Positions 34,742 through 44,115 of a DNA stretch of 64,000 bases are shown one piece after another. Position 1 is the stretch's first letter. The number at the start of each line of letters is the position of its first letter. Made by a program: the position numbers and the translations under genes. Source of the DNA: Parvularcula sp039822105. Its GTDB lineage: Bacteria; Pseudomonadota; Alphaproteobacteria; Caulobacterales; Parvularculaceae. Location of the stretch: positions 1 through 64,000 of the forward strand of contig JBCBMW010000013.1 in the NCBI GenBank assembly GCA_039822105.1, written 5' to 3'. The notes beneath the pieces were generated by a model that made no database searches, was not told where the DNA came from, and saw only the letters and a list, made by a program, of their open reading frames with translations.

Positions 34742-37483
34742 TTAAGCGAGCGGCGACAGCCACACGCCGCGTTCGTCTGAAACTATCGTGTAACCGTCTG
34801 GGACATCAATTTCTGCGTCGAGATTCTTTTGCGCAGCACCTTCACGTTTCTGGGGGGTGCCGCCTTCGGGTTTGAAGTGGACGATCTGCTTCCACGCCCG
34901 GGTGACGCCGGCGCAGAACATCAGCACCAGATCATCGGGCTCAGCGCGCGCAAGGCCTTCGGCGACGGAGGCTTCTTCGCTCGACATGACTTTGATCTTG
35001 TCGCGGCTGACGCCGTTTTTCTCGAGTTCAGCGACGAGGATTTCTTGGATCTCGCCCTCTTTCCGGCCGCGGAGGTCATCGTCGGTGTGGCAGAGATAGA
35101 CATCGAACTGCCCCGCGATAGCCCTGGCAATGGCCTCGATGTCTTCATCGCGGCGGTCGCCGGGGCAGGTGGCGCAGACGATCTTCTTGCCCTTGGTCTC
35201 AAGCTGTCCAACGAGATCGACCATCGAGCTGATCGCCGCTTCGTTGTGGCCATAGTCGAGGATCACGCGGAAGCCGTGCTCGTCAAAGACGTTCATCCGG
35301 CCCGGGCTTTGATAGAAGGAGTTGTTGAAGGTCCGAAGGCCGCTGCGGATCTGATCGAGGCTGAGGCCCATCGCGTAGGCCATCGCCGCCGCGAACATCG
35401 CATTCTCAACATTGTGCCGGGCTTTGCCCTCAAGCGTCGCTGGGATCAGGTGGGTCCAGATGAGCGGTGTCTGGCTCTCTTTATCATAGAGGACGATCTG
35501 CTCGCCATTGGCGCCGTCTTCGAGCACGACGGCGCGCTTGCCTGCCTTGATGTGCTCCTTGACGATCTTGTTGTTGGGGTTTTGGGTGACGTAGCAGAGA
35601 TGCTCCGCCTCCGTATGCGCCGCCATTTTGAGGGTGTAGATATTGTCTGCATTGAGAACAGCGGTGTCTCGTGCCACCTCAACCACCAGGCGTTTGACAC
35701 GCGCGAGGTCATCGAGCGTGTCCACACCGCCAAGGCCCAAATGGTCTGAGCTGACGTTGAGAACCGCGCCGACATCGCAATAGCGGTAACCAAGACCTGC
35801 ACGGACGATGCCGCCGCGCGCTGTTTCAATAACGGCTGCGTCGACGTCAGGATCGCGCAGGACCATGCCAGCGGAGACAGGGCCGGTCATGTCGCCTTTG
35901 ATCGAGACGTTGCCATCGATCATCACCGCATCGGTGCTGGTCTGTCCGACAACTTTGCCCGCCATTTTGAGGACGTGGGACAGCATGCGCGCCGTCGTCG
36001 TCTTACCGTTCGTGCCCGTGAGGGCGGCGATCGGAATGCGGCTCGGTGTGCCTGCCGGGAAGAGCATATCCATGATCGCTCCGCCCACGTCGCGCGGCTC
36101 ACCTTCCGATGGCGCGATGTGCATGCGGATGCCGGGGCCGGCGTTGATCTCACAGATTGCGCCGCCGGTCTCGCGATAGCTTTTGGTGATATCGGTGGTG
36201 AGGAAATCGACGCCGCCGATGTCGAGGCCGACCGCTTTGATCGCGCGCTCGGCCATCCGTTTGTTGTCGGGGTGGATCACCTCCGTCACATCGGTGGCCG
36301 TGCCGCCGGTGGAGAGGTTCGCGGTTTTCCGTAGGAAGACGACTTCGCCCTCTTGCGGAACATCATCGGGGCGATAACCCTTCTCGCGCATCACTTCGAT
36401 CTCGCGATCACCCAGGTCGATGCGGGTCAGCATGTTCTCATGACCGGCGCCGCGGCGAGGGTCTTGGTTGGTGATGTTGATCAGCTCTTCGATCGTCGAC
36501 TTGCCATCGCCTTTGACATGGGCAGGCAGGCGGCGAGCGGCGGCCACAAGCTCGCCATTGACGACGAGAAGACGGTGGTCATCGCCGGGGATCATGGCTT
36601 CGACCAGGACGCCGCTGCCATTGCCTGCCGCAATTGGGAAAGCATTGGCGACTTCATCTTCCGTCATCAGATTGATCGAGACGCCGCGGCCATGGTTGCC
36701 GTCGGAAGGCTTCACCACAACCGGATAACCGATCTGCTTTGCGGCGCGGACGGCCATCGCCTCGTCACGGGCAAAGAATTGATCCGGCACCGGAAGACCG
36801 AGATCACGGAGGAGCTCAAGACAGAACTCTTTGTCCTTGGCAATGTCGACGGCGATACAGCCTGTCTCGCTGGTCAGCGCGGCCTCAATCCGCTTTTGGT
36901 AGCGGCCTTGGCCGAGCTGGATCATGCTCGCATCATTGAGACGGAGCCACGGGATATCTCGCGCCTCCGCTGCATTGACCAGCGCCTGGCCCGATGGTCC
37001 GAGCGCCCGGCGGCTGGCGAAAGAGACGTAGTCGGCGATTTCCTCGCTGATCAGCAGCGGCTTCTCAGGGATCGGATCGATCAGCTCAAGAACAATGAGC
37101 CGTGCGAGATCGCCAGCCTCAAGCCCTGTCGCGCGCGACATATAGCTGAAGAGAACGTCGCCTTCGCCCTTCTCGTCACCCTCGATGAACCGCGCGATTT
37201 GCAGATCGGCTCCGGCCTGGCGTTGCAGCCCCAGCGCCGTCCAGGCCATCACTTCGCCCACATGGCAATTGCCGCGTCGCAAATAGTCCGCAAGGCTTTC
37301 GCCATCGGCGGTCGTCCGCGCCTCAAGACCGGGGAGCACCTCGAGCAACGTCTCCACCGGCTTGGTCCCATAATCGCCAAAGCGCAGGCTTTTCAGCCCA
37401 TGGAACTCCATAAGAAGGCGAATGACAGGCTCCCGCTCATAGACGTTCGGTCCGACATACACACGCGAGCGGATAATCTTCAT
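34742..37483 (-). CDS. cphA: Cyanophycin synthetase
   Basis: Makes the storage polymer multi-L-arginyl-poly-L-aspartate by adding Asp to the backbone and Arg to side chains with ATP. The 913-residue protein has the usual order. An N-terminal domain (about 1-160) is followed by an ATP-grasp domain (about 210-480) with GYPVVVKPSDGNHGRGVSIN and EINAGPGIRMH. The Mur ligase-like domain (about 485-913) carries the P-loop GTNGKTTTARML near 490. It ends shortly after the VSDERGVW segment. No N-terminal defect is seen. The cyanophycinase gene follows by 16 bases. Confidence 0.96.
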   Translation of the reverse strand: MKIIRSRVYVGPNVYEREPVIRLLMEFHGLKSLRFGDYGTKPVETLLEVLPGLEARTTADGESLADYLRRGNCHVGEVMAWTALGLQRQAGADLQIARFIEGDEKGEGDVLFSYMSRATGLEAGDLARLIVLELIDPIPEKPLLISEEIADYVSFASRRALGPSGQALVNAAEARDIPWLRLNDASMIQLGQGRYQKRIEAALTSETGCIAVDIAKDKEFCLELLRDLGLPVPDQFFARDEAMAVRAAKQIGYPVVVKPSDGNHGRGVSINLMTEDEVANAFPIAAGNGSGVLVEAMIPGDDHRLLVVNGELVAAARRLPAHVKGDGKSTIEELINITNQDPRRGAGHENMLTRIDLGDREIEVMREKGYRPDDVPQEGEVVFLRKTANLSTGGTATDVTEVIHPDNKRMAERAIKAVGLDIGGVDFLTTDITKSYRETGGAICEINAGPGIRMHIAPSEGEPRDVGGAIMDMLFPAGTPSRIPIAALTGTNGKTTTARMLSHVLKMAGKVVGQTSTDAVMIDGNVSIKGDMTGPVSAGMVLRDPDVDAAVIETARGGIVRAGLGYRYCDVGAVLNVSSDHLGLGGVDTLDDLARVKRLVVEVARDTAVLNADNIYTLKMAAHTEAEHLCYVTQNPNNKIVKEHIKAGKRAVVLEDGANGEQIVLYDKESQTPLIWTHLIPATLEGKARHNVENAMFAAAMAYAMGLSLDQIRSGLRTFNNSFYQSPGRMNVFDEHGFRVILDYGHNEAAISSMVDLVGQLETKGKKIVCATCPGDRRDEDIEAIARAIAGQFDVYLCHTDDDLRGRKEGEIQEILVAELEKNGVSRDKIKVMSSEEASVAEGLARAEPDDLVLMFCAGVTRAWKQIVHFKPEGGTPQKREGAAQKNLDAEIDVPDGYTIVSDERGVWLSPLA

Positions 37484-37677
37484 GGCGAGCCTCTCTGCTC
37501 AATGGGCCTTTTGGGGCGCAACAATTGTTCGAAGAGGCCACTCAAAAGCGACCTCCAGACGCACGAAAATGCTTTGCGATCGAATTCCGTTCGTCAATCA
37601 ACTTTCTGTCATTTTTTATGGGCCTATCGCAGCGCAACAAGACCAGGCAAGGACCAGGACCGTAAGGGATGCATGCT

Positions 37678-38838
37678 ATGAGTGAGACCGCGACGATCGA
37701 CGCCGCTAGAGCTGCCGTTCGCAAAGAGCAAGTGGCACTCCCCGATAGCCACGGCAAGTCCTATCCGCCGATTGAGATCTGGCGCTTTGGCGAAGAGGGC
37801 GCGCGGCCGAAGGTCTACATCCAAACCGCGCTCCACGCCGATGAGCTGCCGGGCATGCTGGTTCTGCGCAAAATGGCGGAGGAGCTTGAGCAGCTGGCAG
37901 CGAACGGGGCGATCAAAGGGGAGGTCGTGCTGGTCCCGATCGCTAACCCCATTGGGCTGAGCCAAGTCGAGGGCGGATATCTCATCGGCCGGGTCGAACG
38001 CGCGACGGATCGCAATTTCAACCGCGGCTATCCCGACCTTTGCGCCATGGTGAAAGAGAAGGTGGCCGAGAAACTCGGTGATGATGAAGCCGAGAACCTC
38101 CGCATCATCCGCAAAGCGATGCGCAAAGCGGTTTCGAAAATGGAGCCCGATGATGCATTCGGCGTGATGCAGAAGACGCTGACCTATGAGGCCTGTGACG
38201 CTGATATTGTTCTTGATGTGCATGCGGACAATGAGGCGATGATCCACCTCTATGTCGGTGAAGCCAATTGGCCGGATGCCCAGGACCTGGCCGCGGAGAT
38301 CGACGCACGCGCGGTGCTGCTCACGGATGAATCGGGCGGTGATCCCTTTGACGAGGCTTTTGGCTTTGCGTGGCCGCGGCTGCAGCAGGCCTTCCCAGGC
38401 AAACCGATCCCGATGGGCACCCTCTCAGCCACGGTGGAGCTGCGCTCGAACAACCATGTGACGCATAGGGACAGTGACCGGGATGTGCGCGCGCTGATGC
38501 GTTTTCTCACGCGCCGCGGGGTGATCGAGGGGAATGCGGGGTCCACGCCGCGGCTCCTCTGCGACGCCTATCCGATCCGCGCGATGCAGCAGCTCCGTGC
38601 ACCGATTGAGGGGTTGATTGTCTACCGGCTTTCTCTTGGCGATACGGTCCGGACCGGTGATATGATTGCGGAGATCGTGCCGCCCCTTGGCGGTGAGATT
38701 GCCGAGGTGAAGGCCGAGACCGATGGTCTTCTCTTCGCCCGCCATGACCAAACCTGGGCGTGGCAGGGCAAAGTGATTGGCAAAGTCGCAGGCCGCGAGG
38801 TCCTTGAAAGCCGCAAGGGCGATCTTCTGACGCCTTAA
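37678..38838 (+). CDS. Succinylglutamate desuccinylase/aspartoacylase family M14-type metalloenzyme
   Basis: A 386-residue zinc enzyme of the AstE/AspA group, related to M14 carboxypeptidases. Zinc ligands are His and Glu in LHADELPG (about residue 54) and His in VLDVHADNEA (about 182). A catalytic glutamate is in ATVELRSNN near the middle. A C-terminal beta-barrel lipoyl-like segment (about 300-386) contains RTGDMIAEIVPPLGGEIAEV. AAGGG precedes ATG 37678. It is divergent from cphA, which suggests a role with cyanophycin or arginine, for example trimming acyl- or beta-aspartyl products. The actual substrate is not evident from sequence. Confidence 0.85.
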   Translation: MSETATIDAARAAVRKEQVALPDSHGKSYPPIEIWRFGEEGARPKVYIQTALHADELPGMLVLRKMAEELEQLAANGAIKGEVVLVPIANPIGLSQVEGGYLIGRVERATDRNFNRGYPDLCAMVKEKVAEKLGDDEAENLRIIRKAMRKAVSKMEPDDAFGVMQKTLTYEACDADIVLDVHADNEAMIHLYVGEANWPDAQDLAAEIDARAVLLTDESGGDPFDEAFGFAWPRLQQAFPGKPIPMGTLSATVELRSNNHVTHRDSDRDVRALMRFLTRRGVIEGNAGSTPRLLCDAYPIRAMQQLRAPIEGLIVYRLSLGDTVRTGDMIAEIVPPLGGEIAEVKAETDGLLFARHDQTWAWQGKVIGKVAGREVLESRKGDLLTP

Positions 38839-38851
38839 AGGAGAGGCTTGA

Positions 38852-39250
38852 TCAGCTCTCGCGCTGAGCAAACACCTTCCCCTTCAAGACCTGCTGTAGG
38901 ATCAGCAAGCCTCCCAATATCAGCACACCGATGAGCGTCGTGCTGGCGCCGAACATAAGAATGAGGCTTGATGCCCAAAAGACTGCGCCAATGCCAGCCG
39001 CGGCACGAAAATCAAAACTCAGGGCAAGGAGCAGCAGTGTCAAAAACAAAAAACAAGTCTTGGACCAATACACCTTGTTGGCGTCGAGGACGACCTCGCT
39101 GAGGCCCTGTGCATCGCTATAGGTCGCAAAGATGTTGACGCCGTCGCCGAACCACAGCGCGGATGGCATGTTGTAGATCAAATAGCCGTAGCTCATGACC
39201 AAGACGTAGAAGATACCGTTCGCCCGTATGTGATTGACCAAACCGACCAT
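38852..39250 (-). CDS. Small integral membrane protein divergent from a TetR regulator
   Basis: 132 residues with about four predicted transmembrane segments (about 12-28, 62-80, 84-98 and 101-118). No family is recognised. There is no signal peptide, and a basic C-terminus (KGKVFAQRES) should face the cytoplasm. It is transcribed away from a TetR gene, and two matching operator-like repeats sit between them, so it is the most likely target of that regulator. A role in stress response or small-molecule export is possible but not shown. Confidence 0.7.
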   Translation of the reverse strand: MVGLVNHIRANGIFYVLVMSYGYLIYNMPSALWFGDGVNIFATYSDAQGLSEVVLDANKVYWSKTCFLFLTLLLLALSFDFRAAAGIGAVFWASSLILMFGASTTLIGVLILGGLLILQQVLKGKVFAQRES

Positions 39251-39289
39251 GAGCCATGCCCTTTGATTTTAAAGCGGAATATCGATTTA

Positions 39290-39331
39290 TATAACATGTT
39301 ATACCCGCAGGTGGCGTAGTGCAACATGTTA
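39290..39331. promoter_or_regulatory. Two operator-like palindromes between the TetR and membrane-protein genes
   Basis: TATAACATGTTATA at 39290-39303 is a perfect 14-base palindrome. A second copy of its core, AACATGTT with a right arm ATAC, lies at 39323-39334. The centres are 30 bases apart, about three helical turns, so two dimers would bind on the same face. The pair lies 22-63 bases before the TetR ATG, as expected for autoregulation plus control of the divergent gene. Confidence 0.7.
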
Positions 39332-39352
39332 TACTGAAGGGAGCGAGAGCCC

Positions 39353-40003
39353 ATGCCGCCTCGACATGAGCACCAGGATATCGAGCAGCGGATCGTCCGA
39401 GCGGCGGATGAGATCATCCGGGCTGATGGCGTGAAAAAGCTGACGATGCGGCGCCTTGCCGAGGAGGCGGGCGTTGCGCTCAAGACGCCTTACAACGTCT
39501 TCGGATCAAAAACGGGTGTCCTGATTGCCCTCCTCAACGGTGCCATCGCGCCTTTGATGGAGGATATCGATCGCAAGGGTGGCCACCTGGTCGTTGATGA
39601 CCTGTTCGCGATGCTTGAAAGCACCAAGCAGATTTTTGGCGCCGATGAGGACTTCTTTCGCGGCGTCTTCTGGGAAGTGATGACCTCGGATCATCCTGAG
39701 GCGCGCGCTGTCGCCCACGGACGGATTACGCAAGTTGTGATCGATCGCGTCGCCGCAGCGCAGGCGGCCGACGAGATTGTGCCGGAGGTGGCGGCCGCGG
39801 CGCTGGGCGGTCAGCTGGGTCTCAACTTGCTTGCCAATATGGGAAGCTGGGCTGGAGGGCATCTCACGATCGATGGCGCGATGGACCACACCAAAGCTGT
39901 CTGGGCCTCATTGCTGGTGGGCGCGGTAACGCCGGATGTTTCAGGGGCCGTGTCGAACCACCTCGGCACGATACAGGGTGTTCTTGGTACGTCCGTGGAG
40001 TGA
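39353..40003 (+). CDS. TetR/AcrR family transcriptional regulator
   Basis: 216 residues. The N-terminal helix-turn-helix (about 10-55) reads RIVRAADEIIRADGVKKLTMRRLAEEAGVALKTPYNVFGSK, written here only to place it: key points are the TMRRLAEEAGV recognition region and the YNVFGSK end. The ligand-binding C-terminal domain (about 60-216) is unrelated to any effector I can name. GGGAGCGAG precedes the ATG. It probably represses itself and the divergent membrane protein through the two palindromes upstream. Its stop abuts the convergent glucosidase stop. Confidence 0.92.
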   Translation: MPPRHEHQDIEQRIVRAADEIIRADGVKKLTMRRLAEEAGVALKTPYNVFGSKTGVLIALLNGAIAPLMEDIDRKGGHLVVDDLFAMLESTKQIFGADEDFFRGVFWEVMTSDHPEARAVAHGRITQVVIDRVAAAQAADEIVPEVAAAALGGQLGLNLLANMGSWAGGHLTIDGAMDHTKAVWASLLVGAVTPDVSGAVSNHLGTIQGVLGTSVE

Positions 40004-41590
40004 TTATCGCGTTCCGAGGCGACCGATAATGCTGCCGCGAGGGGCGATCACCAACCGGCCCTCTGATTGGGATCCACCAACGGATACGGGTAGGATCTCA
40101 AATTGCGGACCCGGATCGAACTGAATTTCTTCATTGGACAGATTGAAGGCGCAGAGAAGAGTCTCATTGTCAGTGTGCCGTTCAAACACCAAAAGAGGTG
40201 ATGGCGTCGTGCGAAACGAGATGGAACCGGATCGGAGCGCTTGGCTCGAATTGCGAAGAGCCAAGACCGCTTGCGCATGGCGCAGCACCGACCCCGCATC
40301 AGCTTGCTGATCCGCCGCCGTTGCCTGGCTGTGCCGATCATCGATCTTCATCCACGGTGTGCCCGTGGTGAAACCGGCGTGCGGCGCCTTTGCCTCCCAG
40401 GGCATCGGGGTGCGCGCGCCGTCGCGGCCAAGGTCCTCCGGCCAGAAGCGGATGGCCTCGGGGTCGCGGAGATCTTCGAAACGAAGGTCAGCCTGCGGAA
40501 GACCAAGTTCGTCCCCTTGGTAGAGAAACACCGTGCCGCGCAGGCAGCACAGGAGGGTAAGAAGCTGTTTTGCCAACACGTCTCCACCCTCTTCGCCGCC
40601 CCAGCGGGTGACCGCGCGGCGCACGTCGTGGTTGGAGAAGGACCAGGAGGGCCAAGCTTCCGTGGCCTCCCACTCCTCCACCGTCTCGCGGATCAGCTGG
40701 GGTGTGAGCGTGTCAGCGCGAAGGAACTGGAAATTGTAAGCGGTATGCAGAAGAGATCGATCCTCTGTATACTCAATGCTGCGCTTGGTCGGCGAGGTGC
40801 TGTCGATCTCCGCCACCGCCATCCGGTTACCGTAGGAGTCGAGCAGCGTCCGTAGGCGCTTCACAAACTCTAACGTCTCCGGCCGGGAGCGTTCATAAAG
40901 GTGCTGTTGGAACTGGGACGGCCGAGCATGGCCAAGGGTGCCTGCCTCAGGATTGTCGCGAAGCTCCGCATCGTGAAAGAAATAGTTCGCGACATCGAGC
41001 CGGAACCCATCCACGCCGCGATCGAGCCAGAACCGGGCGACATCCAGCACGGCTTCTTGAACTTCCGGATTATGAAAGTCGAGGTCCGGCTGCTCGGTCA
41101 AAAAGTTATGGAGGTAGTATTGCCGGCGCCTCGTATCCCAGGCCCAGGCTGACCCCCCAAAAACCGAGAGCCAATTGTTCGGCGGGGAGCCGTCTTCTTT
41201 CGCCTCGGCCCAAACATACCAGTCCGCCTTCGGATTGGTGCGATCCTGGCGGCTTTCTTTGAACCAGGCATGCTGATCCGACGTGTGGGAATAAACCTGA
41301 TCAATGATGATCTTAAGATCGCGGGCATGTGCTTCGGCCAGGAGCTCGTCAAAGTCTGCAAGGGTTCCAAAGGTGGGATCGACATCGCAATAGTCGGCAA
41401 CGTCATAACCGTAGTCGGCCATCGGTGAGGTGAAGAAGGGCGAGAGCCAAACCCCCTCGACCCTAAGATCGGCGAGGTAGTCGAGTTTCCCGATCACGCC
41501 GCGCAAATCACCGATCCCATCACCGTCGGAATCGGCAAAGCTCCGTGGCCAGATTTGGTAGACAACAGCGCCGCGCCACCACTCGGTCAT
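40004..41590 (-). CDS. GH13 alpha-glucosidase
   Basis: Hydrolyses terminal alpha-linked glucose from short oligosaccharides. The 528-residue protein starts WWRGAVVYQIWPRSFADSDGDGIGDL, the hallmark of GH13 oligo-glucosidases. Conserved region II is GFRLDVANY (nucleophile Asp near 196), region III holds AVAEID (acid/base Glu near 259), and region IV is FSNHDVRRA (Asp near 322). No signal peptide is visible, so it is cytoplasmic and works on imported sugars. No maltose transporter or regulator is adjacent. Linkage preference (alpha-1,4 or alpha-1,6) is not determined. Confidence 0.93.
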   Translation of the reverse strand: MTEWWRGAVVYQIWPRSFADSDGDGIGDLRGVIGKLDYLADLRVEGVWLSPFFTSPMADYGYDVADYCDVDPTFGTLADFDELLAEAHARDLKIIIDQVYSHTSDQHAWFKESRQDRTNPKADWYVWAEAKEDGSPPNNWLSVFGGSAWAWDTRRRQYYLHNFLTEQPDLDFHNPEVQEAVLDVARFWLDRGVDGFRLDVANYFFHDAELRDNPEAGTLGHARPSQFQQHLYERSRPETLEFVKRLRTLLDSYGNRMAVAEIDSTSPTKRSIEYTEDRSLLHTAYNFQFLRADTLTPQLIRETVEEWEATEAWPSWSFSNHDVRRAVTRWGGEEGGDVLAKQLLTLLCCLRGTVFLYQGDELGLPQADLRFEDLRDPEAIRFWPEDLGRDGARTPMPWEAKAPHAGFTTGTPWMKIDDRHSQATAADQQADAGSVLRHAQAVLALRNSSQALRSGSISFRTTPSPLLVFERHTDNETLLCAFNLSNEEIQFDPGPQFEILPVSVGGSQSEGRLVIAPRGSIIGRLGTR

Positions 41591-41692
41591 AGGATCCTCA
41601 CAAGCTTTGGAAGAACGTCCGCGAAGTTACCACGCGTCGGCGCTGCTGCCACTAGGGGTTGCTCGCTGACGTCTATAGACAGTGCAGATGGG

Positions 41693-41721
41693 CCAACGTA
41701 ACGCAAGAGACGTTGGTTTTT
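41693..41721 (+). terminator. Intrinsic-terminator-like hairpin in the 5' leader of the lipoprotein hydrolase
   Basis: CCAACGT (41693-41699) pairs perfectly with ACGTTGG (41710-41716) and is followed at once by TTTTT (41717-41721), 12 bases before the ATG at 41734. The only gene upstream is on the opposite strand, so it has no gene to terminate on the plus strand. It may be an attenuator for the hydrolase. A TATAGA -10-like box at 41674-41679 lies just upstream. Confidence 0.5.
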
Positions 41722-41733
41722 CGAGGTTATCCC

Positions 41734-43011
41734 ATGCGCGCTTTCATTGCCCTAGGACTGTTGGTGACCGGCTTGCTTGGGTGTTCCGATAGCGTTGAGG
41801 GCGATGGCGCTCCGGCCCCTGAGTTTGTTGCAGCGGCCTGCGAGGTCGGCGTCTACGGGCCGCCCCAGTCTTTCGTGACCATCACCCGCCGCGAGAACGA
41901 CTTCGCTTATGCGTTCAGCGATGGCCGACGGGGCCGCGTTGGCGACGAGGGTGTGATCGTCTGCGGAGAGCGGGCCGTACGAGTTGAAGGTTCGACCGTA
42001 TGGGAACAACGGCCTCTTCGGATCACCGATACGCGGTTCGAGGTCGACGGCGTTGTCCTGGCAGGCCAACTTCTCGAAAGCCCCGACGCTGGTCCTGACA
42101 CCACGCTTGTCGCCTTAGCGCACGGTTCCGAAGAGCTCGGTTGGATCGAAGCGGCGACTTATCCCTACCAGCTCGTGGGCCGGGACGTTTCCGTTTTTGT
42201 GTACGACAAACGCGGCACCGGCCGGTCCGCTGGCAATTATTCACAGAATTTCCCTCAGCTAGCGGACGACCTGGTTGCGGCCTCGAAGGAAGCCAGACGC
42301 CTCGCGGGTGATCGGTTTGGCCGGTTTGGTCTCTTTGGCTTCAGCCAGGGCGGTTGGATTGCCCCACTGGCCGCGGAAAGAGCGGAGGCCGACTTTATCG
42401 GGATCGGCTACGGTTTGGTCGTGGATATCCTTGAGGAGGATGCAGCCCAGGTTGAGCTGGAGCTGCGAGAAGCGGGGTATAGCGACTATGTGATCGCTGA
42501 AGGCAAAAAGATCACCGATGTGACAGCGCGTCTCGCCGTTTCTGGGTACACAGACGGCCTTGAGGAGTTGAGCGCGTTGCAAGAGCAGTATGGTGACGAG
42601 GAATGGTTCACCAACATCAAAGGCGGCTTCACCGGTGTGATTCTCGGCATGTCGGCGGAAGAGCTGGGTACCAACGGCATCCCGATGTTCGACAGGCTCA
42701 ACATCGACTGGTCGATCAAACCCATGGACGTCCTGCGCCAGGTGAATGTTCCTCAGCTTTGGGTGCTCGCTGCGAACGATCGCGAAGCGCCGGTGTCCAA
42801 GACGCTCCAGCGGCTGCAGGCGCTGAGGGGTGAGGGCAAAGACATCACCATCTACATGTTCCCTGACACCGATCATGGTATGTGGGAATATGAGCAGGCC
42901 ACGGATGGAACCCGGAACTACACGCGGGTCACGGACCGCTACTATGACCTCCTGGCGGATTGGGCGAGTGGTGCTCTCGATGAGAGCTACGCCGCAAGCA
43001 CCAAGGAGTAA
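41734..43011 (+). CDS. Alpha/beta hydrolase lipoprotein
   Basis: 425 residues. A lipoprotein signal MRAFIALGLLVTGLLGC ends at the lipobox LLGC (Cys17). A short N-terminal beta domain (about 30-110) precedes an alpha/beta-hydrolase fold. The nucleophile is Ser204 in GFSQGGW, the acid is Asp in ANDREAP, and the base is His in DTDHGMW (about 388). The oxyanion region is ALAHGSEELGW and VYDKRGTGRSAG. It is likely an esterase or a peptidase of the prolyl-oligopeptidase side branch anchored to the membrane. ATG 41734 is preceded by GAGG. Confidence 0.85.
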   Translation: MRAFIALGLLVTGLLGCSDSVEGDGAPAPEFVAAACEVGVYGPPQSFVTITRRENDFAYAFSDGRRGRVGDEGVIVCGERAVRVEGSTVWEQRPLRITDTRFEVDGVVLAGQLLESPDAGPDTTLVALAHGSEELGWIEAATYPYQLVGRDVSVFVYDKRGTGRSAGNYSQNFPQLADDLVAASKEARRLAGDRFGRFGLFGFSQGGWIAPLAAERAEADFIGIGYGLVVDILEEDAAQVELELREAGYSDYVIAEGKKITDVTARLAVSGYTDGLEELSALQEQYGDEEWFTNIKGGFTGVILGMSAEELGTNGIPMFDRLNIDWSIKPMDVLRQVNVPQLWVLAANDREAPVSKTLQRLQALRGEGKDITIYMFPDTDHGMWEYEQATDGTRNYTRVTDRYYDLLADWASGALDESYAASTKE

Positions 43012-43014
43012 CGG

Positions 43015-43992
43015 CTAAGCGCTGCAGCTGGCGCCGCCCAGGACGCAGAAACGGGAGCAGTGGGGGTGGTTGAGCTTCACCGCTTGGCTCGCTTCTTTTA
43101 ACGTCTCGCCCATATCGAACTGGGGGTCGTAGGGCAGGAGGGTGCAGGCCGCGACACGGGGTGTGGGCTCCCCTTTGCGCTTCACCACCATGCGGCTGGT
43201 GGAGCACATCACTGTTTCCTTCGGCATGCTGAGGGTGGTCCAGCACTGCTCAGTGATTTCGGGCGTATCGAGCGTCGCGTCCATTTCAGGGAAGAGAACG
43301 AGCTCTTCTGGGTCGTCGACATTGATCGGCACACCGATGGCCTTCATCAAGCGATCGTACCCCTGCTTGGCGTCTTCGGTGCTTTCATCGGCCAGTTGCC
43401 GGCCGGCAATGGCCACGTTGAAGCCGTGCTCACCGAGCCATCTCACCCCATCGAGGGCCTTGTGCCAGGTGTCCTCGCCGCGCTCGCCCTCATGGGCGTC
43501 TTGGGTGTAGTGATCGAGGCTGACGCGCATGACGATGTCGTCGCCGCGCTCGGCCTGCAGGGCGATGAGTTCGTCTTCAAACCTGCGCATCGGGCGCATC
43601 GCATTGGTCAGCATCAAGACCTTAAACCCGCGACCGAGCGTGCTCCACAGGATCGGCATCATGTCCCGGTTCATGAAGGGCTCACCGCCAGTGAAGCCGA
43701 TCACCTCGGTCGCGATCCCCTCGCGCGCGATTTCATCGAGATAAGCGTCGACCTCCGCGGTCGTGATGTAGACCAGCGCGTCATTGGTCGGCGAGCTCTC
43801 AATATAACAGCCGGCGCAAGCCAGGTTGCAGAGCGTGCCAGTGTTGAACCACAGCGTGGTGAGGTTCGACAGCGGCACAAATGCGCGGCGCTGACCATCG
43901 GCCGTACGCACAGGGTCCTCAAACTTGCCCGTGGCAAGCGACTGACCTTGGCGACGAAAAGGCGACTGGGCGGGATCGGGGAACTGGACCAT
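43015..43992 (-). CDS. Radical SAM protein with C-terminal auxiliary cysteine cluster
   Basis: 325 residues. The radical-SAM iron-sulfur motif is Cys55-x3-Cys59-x2-Cys62 in TLCNLACAGC, and GFTGGEP (about 105) is the SAM-binding GGE motif. The C-terminus carries six further cysteines (250, 263, 283, 312, 316, 323) in a SPASM-like spacing that could hold an auxiliary cluster. It is divergent from arsM, so it may act on an arsenic compound, as ArsS (arsenosugar) or ArsL (arsinothricin) do elsewhere. Its sequence does not show the ArsS C-terminal DUF3641 pattern, so it may be a different enzyme. The substrate is unknown. Confidence 0.8.
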   Translation of the reverse strand: MVQFPDPAQSPFRRQGQSLATGKFEDPVRTADGQRRAFVPLSNLTTLWFNTGTLCNLACAGCYIESSPTNDALVYITTAEVDAYLDEIAREGIATEVIGFTGGEPFMNRDMMPILWSTLGRGFKVLMLTNAMRPMRRFEDELIALQAERGDDIVMRVSLDHYTQDAHEGERGEDTWHKALDGVRWLGEHGFNVAIAGRQLADESTEDAKQGYDRLMKAIGVPINVDDPEELVLFPEMDATLDTPEITEQCWTTLSMPKETVMCSTSRMVVKRKGEPTPRVAACTLLPYDPQFDMGETLKEASQAVKLNHPHCSRFCVLGGASCSA

Positions 43993-44115
43993 CGATAAAA
44001 CCTTTCGCCGATCACTGAGATGAGGTTACGACAGCAAACGACAGTTGGCGAGGGTAACCTTGGCGCGTCCGAGGGCGAAGCTGTCAGTGTCAGGGATCAC
44101 AGAGGATTTTCACGC

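Noticed and set aside
36353..37681. A 442-codon plus-strand frame
   Set aside because: Antisense to cphA, which is complete and has all motifs. No recognisable protein features.
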